Assembly (NCBI GenBank): GCA_003527165.1
Contig: DPSI01000437.1
Coordinates: forward strand, 1-6,797
Reading direction: 5' to 3'
Source of the DNA: Pseudomonas sp.
GTDB taxonomy: Bacteria > Pseudomonadota > Gammaproteobacteria > Pseudomonadales > Pseudomonadaceae
Length of the DNA: 6,797 nt
Part shown: positions 6,371-6,797 of the stretch, piece after piece
Layout: each line of letters starts with the position of its first letter
Numbering within the stretch: position 1 is the first letter of the stretch
Program-made: the position numbers and the translations under genes
The notes under the pieces: generated by a model
Database searches by the model: none
What the model was told of the DNA's origin: nothing
What the model saw: only the letters and a program-made list of their open reading frames with translations

Positions 6371-6783
6371 GTGAGCGAACGTTTTTTGACTTCCGAGCCT
6401 TATCCCTGGCCGTACAACGGTCAGTTGCATCCGGCCAATACCGCGCTGGTGATCATCGATATGCAGATCGATTTCTGTGGTGAGGGCGGCTACGTCGACA
6501 CCATGGGCTATGATCTGGCAGCGGTACGCGCGCCCATCGAGCCCATCGGCCGCGTCTTGAAGATCATGCGTGAGCAGGGCTTCCACATTATCCATACCCG
6601 TGAGGGGCACCGTCCGGATCTGTCCGACCTGCCGGCCAACAAACGCTGGCGTTCCCAGCGGATCGGCGCTGGCATCGGCGATACCGGTCCCTGCGGGCGT
6701 ATCCTGGTGCGCGGCGAGCCGGGCTGGGAATTGATTCCCGAACTGCAGCCGCTGGACGGCGAGGTGATCATCGACAAGCCCGG
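6371..6783 (+). CDS. biuH: Biuret-hydrolase-like isochorismatase-fold amidohydrolase, 3' end missing
   Basis: This is the 5' part (138 codons) of a cysteine hydrolase of the isochorismatase-like family. Biuret hydrolase converts biuret to allophanate and ammonia. The start is GTG at 6371, with AGGA (6359-6362) 8 nt upstream and a 4-nt gap after the amidase stop. The sequence contains [74 protein letters not shown] and IIDKPG, a very close match to my recollection of Rhizobium leguminosarum BiuH. Asp30 and Lys136 fall exactly where BiuH Asp36 and Lys142 do (offset 6), and the nucleophile (BiuH Cys175) would be Cys169, beyond the contig. The last codons to the edge (Asp-Arg-Lys-Ser) come from adapter; the family expects KPGKGSF. 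Triuret and guanylurea hydrolases belong to the same family, so the substrate, and hence the symbol, is provisional. About 95 residues should be missing. Confidence 0.82.
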
Positions 6784-6797
6784 AGATCGGAAGAGCG
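6784..6797 (+). other. Unclipped Illumina adapter sequence
   Basis: The last 14 bases, AGATCGGAAGAGCG, are identical to the start of the common Illumina TruSeq adapter. They interrupt the last gene exactly where the conserved KPGKGSF motif should continue (KPG is present, GSF is not). They are a sequencing artefact, not genomic DNA. Confidence 0.93.

Overview
The window looks like one short draft or metagenomic contig from a Pseudomonas-like gammaproteobacterium. This is inferred from the GC-rich, pseudomonad-style codon use of the right half, a sigma-54/NtrC-type promoter, and a tmRNA-like 3' end with the acceptor sequence expected for that group. The last 14 bases (6784-6797) match the common Illumina adapter, so the contig ends in unclipped adapter and the final gene is cut there.

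The left part (1-2046) is decayed DNA of lower GC with no convincing intact gene. It holds a short leftward gene resembling the N-terminus of a tyrosine integrase (180-419). Beside it lie a perfect hairpin (481-509) and a 23-bp stretch resembling the 3' end of tmRNA (518-540). Together these look like the edge or remnant of an element integrated at ssrA. Further right are the first residues of a YdeN/RBBP9-type hydrolase whose start codon is now ACG (1045-1123), a short tandem repeat, and weak ORF remnants.

The right part (2047-6783) is an intact, tightly packed rightward operon. A good NtrC-like enhancer (2047-2063) lies about 108 bp upstream of the start site predicted from a sigma-54 -24/-12 element (2137-2152). 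The genes are a Tat-exported BMP-family solute-binding protein, two BMP-type ABC permeases, a formamidase-like nitrilase-superfamily amidase, and the first 138 codons of a biuret-hydrolase-like isochorismatase-fold enzyme. The gaps are 3 nt, an 8-nt overlap, 12 nt and 4 nt. No ABC ATPase is present; it is probably beyond the contig end.

Taken together, this reads as a nitrogen-scavenging module. A small nitrogen-rich amide (biuret, or a relative such as triuret, guanylurea or formamide) would be bound in the periplasm, imported and hydrolysed to release ammonia, under nitrogen-limitation control. The enzyme families are well supported. The exact substrate and the joint pathway are inference.
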